From positions 8,184,001-8,248,000 of the forward strand of contig NC_083536.1 of NCBI RefSeq assembly GCF_032362555.1: a stretch of DNA of 64,000 nucleotides, in the 5' to 3' direction. Position 1 is the stretch's first letter; every line of letters begins with the position of its first letter. A program made the translations under genes and the position numbers. The notes beneath the pieces are model-generated. The model saw only the letters and a program-made list of their open reading frames with translations. It ran no database searches and was not told the DNA's origin. The DNA is from Amyelois transitella (Eukaryota; Arthropoda; Insecta; Lepidoptera; Pyralidae). Of the stretch, positions 63,101 to 64,000 are shown one piece after another.

Positions 63101-63139
63101 AACTGAGACACGGAGACCTCGGGTTCGATCCCCGACCGG
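63101..63139 (+). repeat. tRNA-derived SINE remnant
   Basis: Matches 13584-13622, including the B box GGTTCGATCCCC. It is joined to the upstream Maverick spacer through a 57-base deletion with a GAAC microhomology, and is cut on the right by the Harbinger-like element. Confidence 0.75.
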
Positions 63140-64000
63140 CAGGCTTACTCTCGACTCGCAATGCCAATCTCAATGCAAGAAACGTCATTTGGCACTCTTG
63201 AATTTCACACTAGCGCCACATTGGGGCGAAATCGGGCGGATATTGAGTGAACTAATTAATATTGAGATTTTGTTCTGGAACTTGAGAATTCGGTACTCTT
63301 GAAGCCATTTTGACAGCTCGATATTGCGTTGAACTTGTGTTATTCTTGGATATTTATTGTGATAATCACAATAAGGAAATAGTAACTTTGTGAAAATTGC
63401 ATATACATTTTACTTGTAAAAAAGTGCATACAATGGCTCGTTTGGTGTTGCAAAATGTAATTTTCAGTGATGCCTGTAGAAAGGATTTGCGAGAAACGCG
63501 TAATTTGCGTAGGATTGCTCGGTACGCCGATAAAGCACTTGCTATGAGTGATGACGAATTTAAGCGAAATTATCGTGTCACCAAGGCATTGTTCCATTAT
63601 TTATATCAAGAGCTAAAACCCTTGATGCAAGCTCCTAAAAGAAGAAGTGATATCAGTACAAAATACAAGGTAATTTTGTTTTAAATTATGTGAGTACTTT
63701 GTGTTAGTTTGTGATACAAACAAGTTTGCAAAGGTACCTAATTGCTTAAATAATTGGTTTTGGTCTACAGATACTAGTAGCACTTTCATTCTATGCAACT
63801 GGCAGCTACCAACGCCTAGTAGGATGTTCACTAGGTACTCCCATGTCGCAGCAATCAGTATCTCGGGCATTGAGGGATGTGACAGCAGCATTGAATGACC
63901 CGACAATCCTGCATAAATACATAAAATTTCCTCAAACTGTTCCAGAACGCAATTTATTAAAAGAAGGTATGTAAATTGTGTTTAAGACATGACAATTTAT
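63139..64000 (+). mobile_element. Harbinger/PIF-like element, left part
   Basis: Homology to Maverick copy 1 ends abruptly here. The new sequence starts near GGCAGGCTTACTCTCGAC, has about 290 non-coding bases and then a HARBI1-like gene that runs off the window. The inverted repeat and target duplication cannot be checked because the right end is outside. Confidence 0.6.
63433..63968 (+). CDS. HARBI1-like transposase or derived nuclease, first two exons
   Basis: Exon 1 (63433-63669, 79 codons) has SDDEFKRNYRVTKALFHYLY, typical of the N-terminal part of Harbinger transposases. The intron (63670-63770) has a GTAATT donor and a TGGTCTACAG acceptor. Exon 2 (63771-63968, 66 codons) has LVALSFYATGSYQRLVGCSL, SQQSVSRALRDVTAALN and IKFPQTVPERN and ends at a GTATGT donor. 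Phases match. The catalytic Asp residues should lie in the next exons. No stop or frameshift is seen, so it may be an active element or a domesticated gene. Confidence 0.82.

Larger units (their letters stand above)
52058..63139. mobile_element. Endogenous Maverick/Polinton (adintovirus-like), copy 2, right part missing
   Basis: It starts at the same AGTAGATG terminus as copy 1 and carries the same gene order, with high identity, through the spliced minus-strand gene and its upstream spacer. It carries a mariner at 55996-57316 and an RTE at 61545-62789 that copy 1 lacks; copy 1 carries an SINE and an RTE that copy 2 lacks. Homology ends inside the SINE remnant near 63139, where a Harbinger-like element begins; PolB and the right end are not in the window. 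Confidence 0.88.

Overview
The window is eukaryotic and almost entirely made of transposable elements. It has AT-rich sequence, GT-AG introns, tRNA-derived SINEs, several clades of non-LTR retrotransposon, BEL/Pao and Ty3/gypsy remnants, and mariner, Tc1, hAT-like and Harbinger-like DNA transposons. The mix, and RTE elements with (ATGT)n tails, suggest an insect, most likely a moth or butterfly; that is inference, since no host marker gene is present. I found no convincing single-copy host gene.

The most informative content is two copies, plus a fragment of a third, of an endogenous Maverick/Polinton (adintovirus-like) element. Copy 1 runs from a terminal inverted repeat at 1304 to one at 22810. 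Copy 2 begins at 52058 and is cut by a Harbinger-like element near 63139. Gene order on the + strand is packaging ATPase, a 332-codon unknown protein, a fibre-like coiled-coil protein, an integrase with a chromodomain, a PLA2-domain protein, an adenain-type protease, a penton-like protein, a tiny basic protein, a double-jelly-roll major capsid protein and an uncharacterised Cys/His-rich protein. On the - strand are a spliced gene with a duplicated motif, a protein-primed PolB (copy 1 only) and a second spliced candidate gene near the right end (copy 1 only). Start/stop overlaps and short gaps give a compact virus-like layout. Both copies are inactivated, mostly by different lesions, but they share two lesions and one SINE insertion.

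Region by region: 1-1303 holds 3' ends of two non-LTR elements and a PLA2 fragment of a third Maverick. 1304-22810 is Maverick copy 1, carrying an RTE-derived SINE in the ATPase, a full-length RTE (4970-8397), tRNA-type SINEs, a Jockey/CR1-type insertion in PolB (17284-19021), an ~88-bp subterminal tandem array and the right TIR. 22811-28450 holds a decayed Jockey/CR1 element and a BEL/Pao element split by a Tc1-like transposon. 28454-31603 holds two jockey-like copies head to head. 31604-37050 is a Ty3/gypsy inverted duplication centred on a MITE, each arm carrying its own DNA transposon. 37199-44430 holds several non-LTR elements, one with an uninterrupted RT frame. 44431-52057 is sparse, with SINEs, an unassigned transposon-like gene, a GC-rich R1-clade element and an RTE 3' end. 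52058-63139 is Maverick copy 2, with an intact mariner in the PLA2 gene and a recent RTE in an intron. 63139-64000 is the start of a Harbinger/HARBI1-like gene.

Because the two Maverick copies can be compared, unoccupied sites and target-site duplications are directly visible for the RTE-derived SINE, both RTE copies and the mariner. The comparison also supports two overlooked Maverick genes: a ~40-residue basic ORF between penton and capsid genes, and a multi-exon minus-strand gene.
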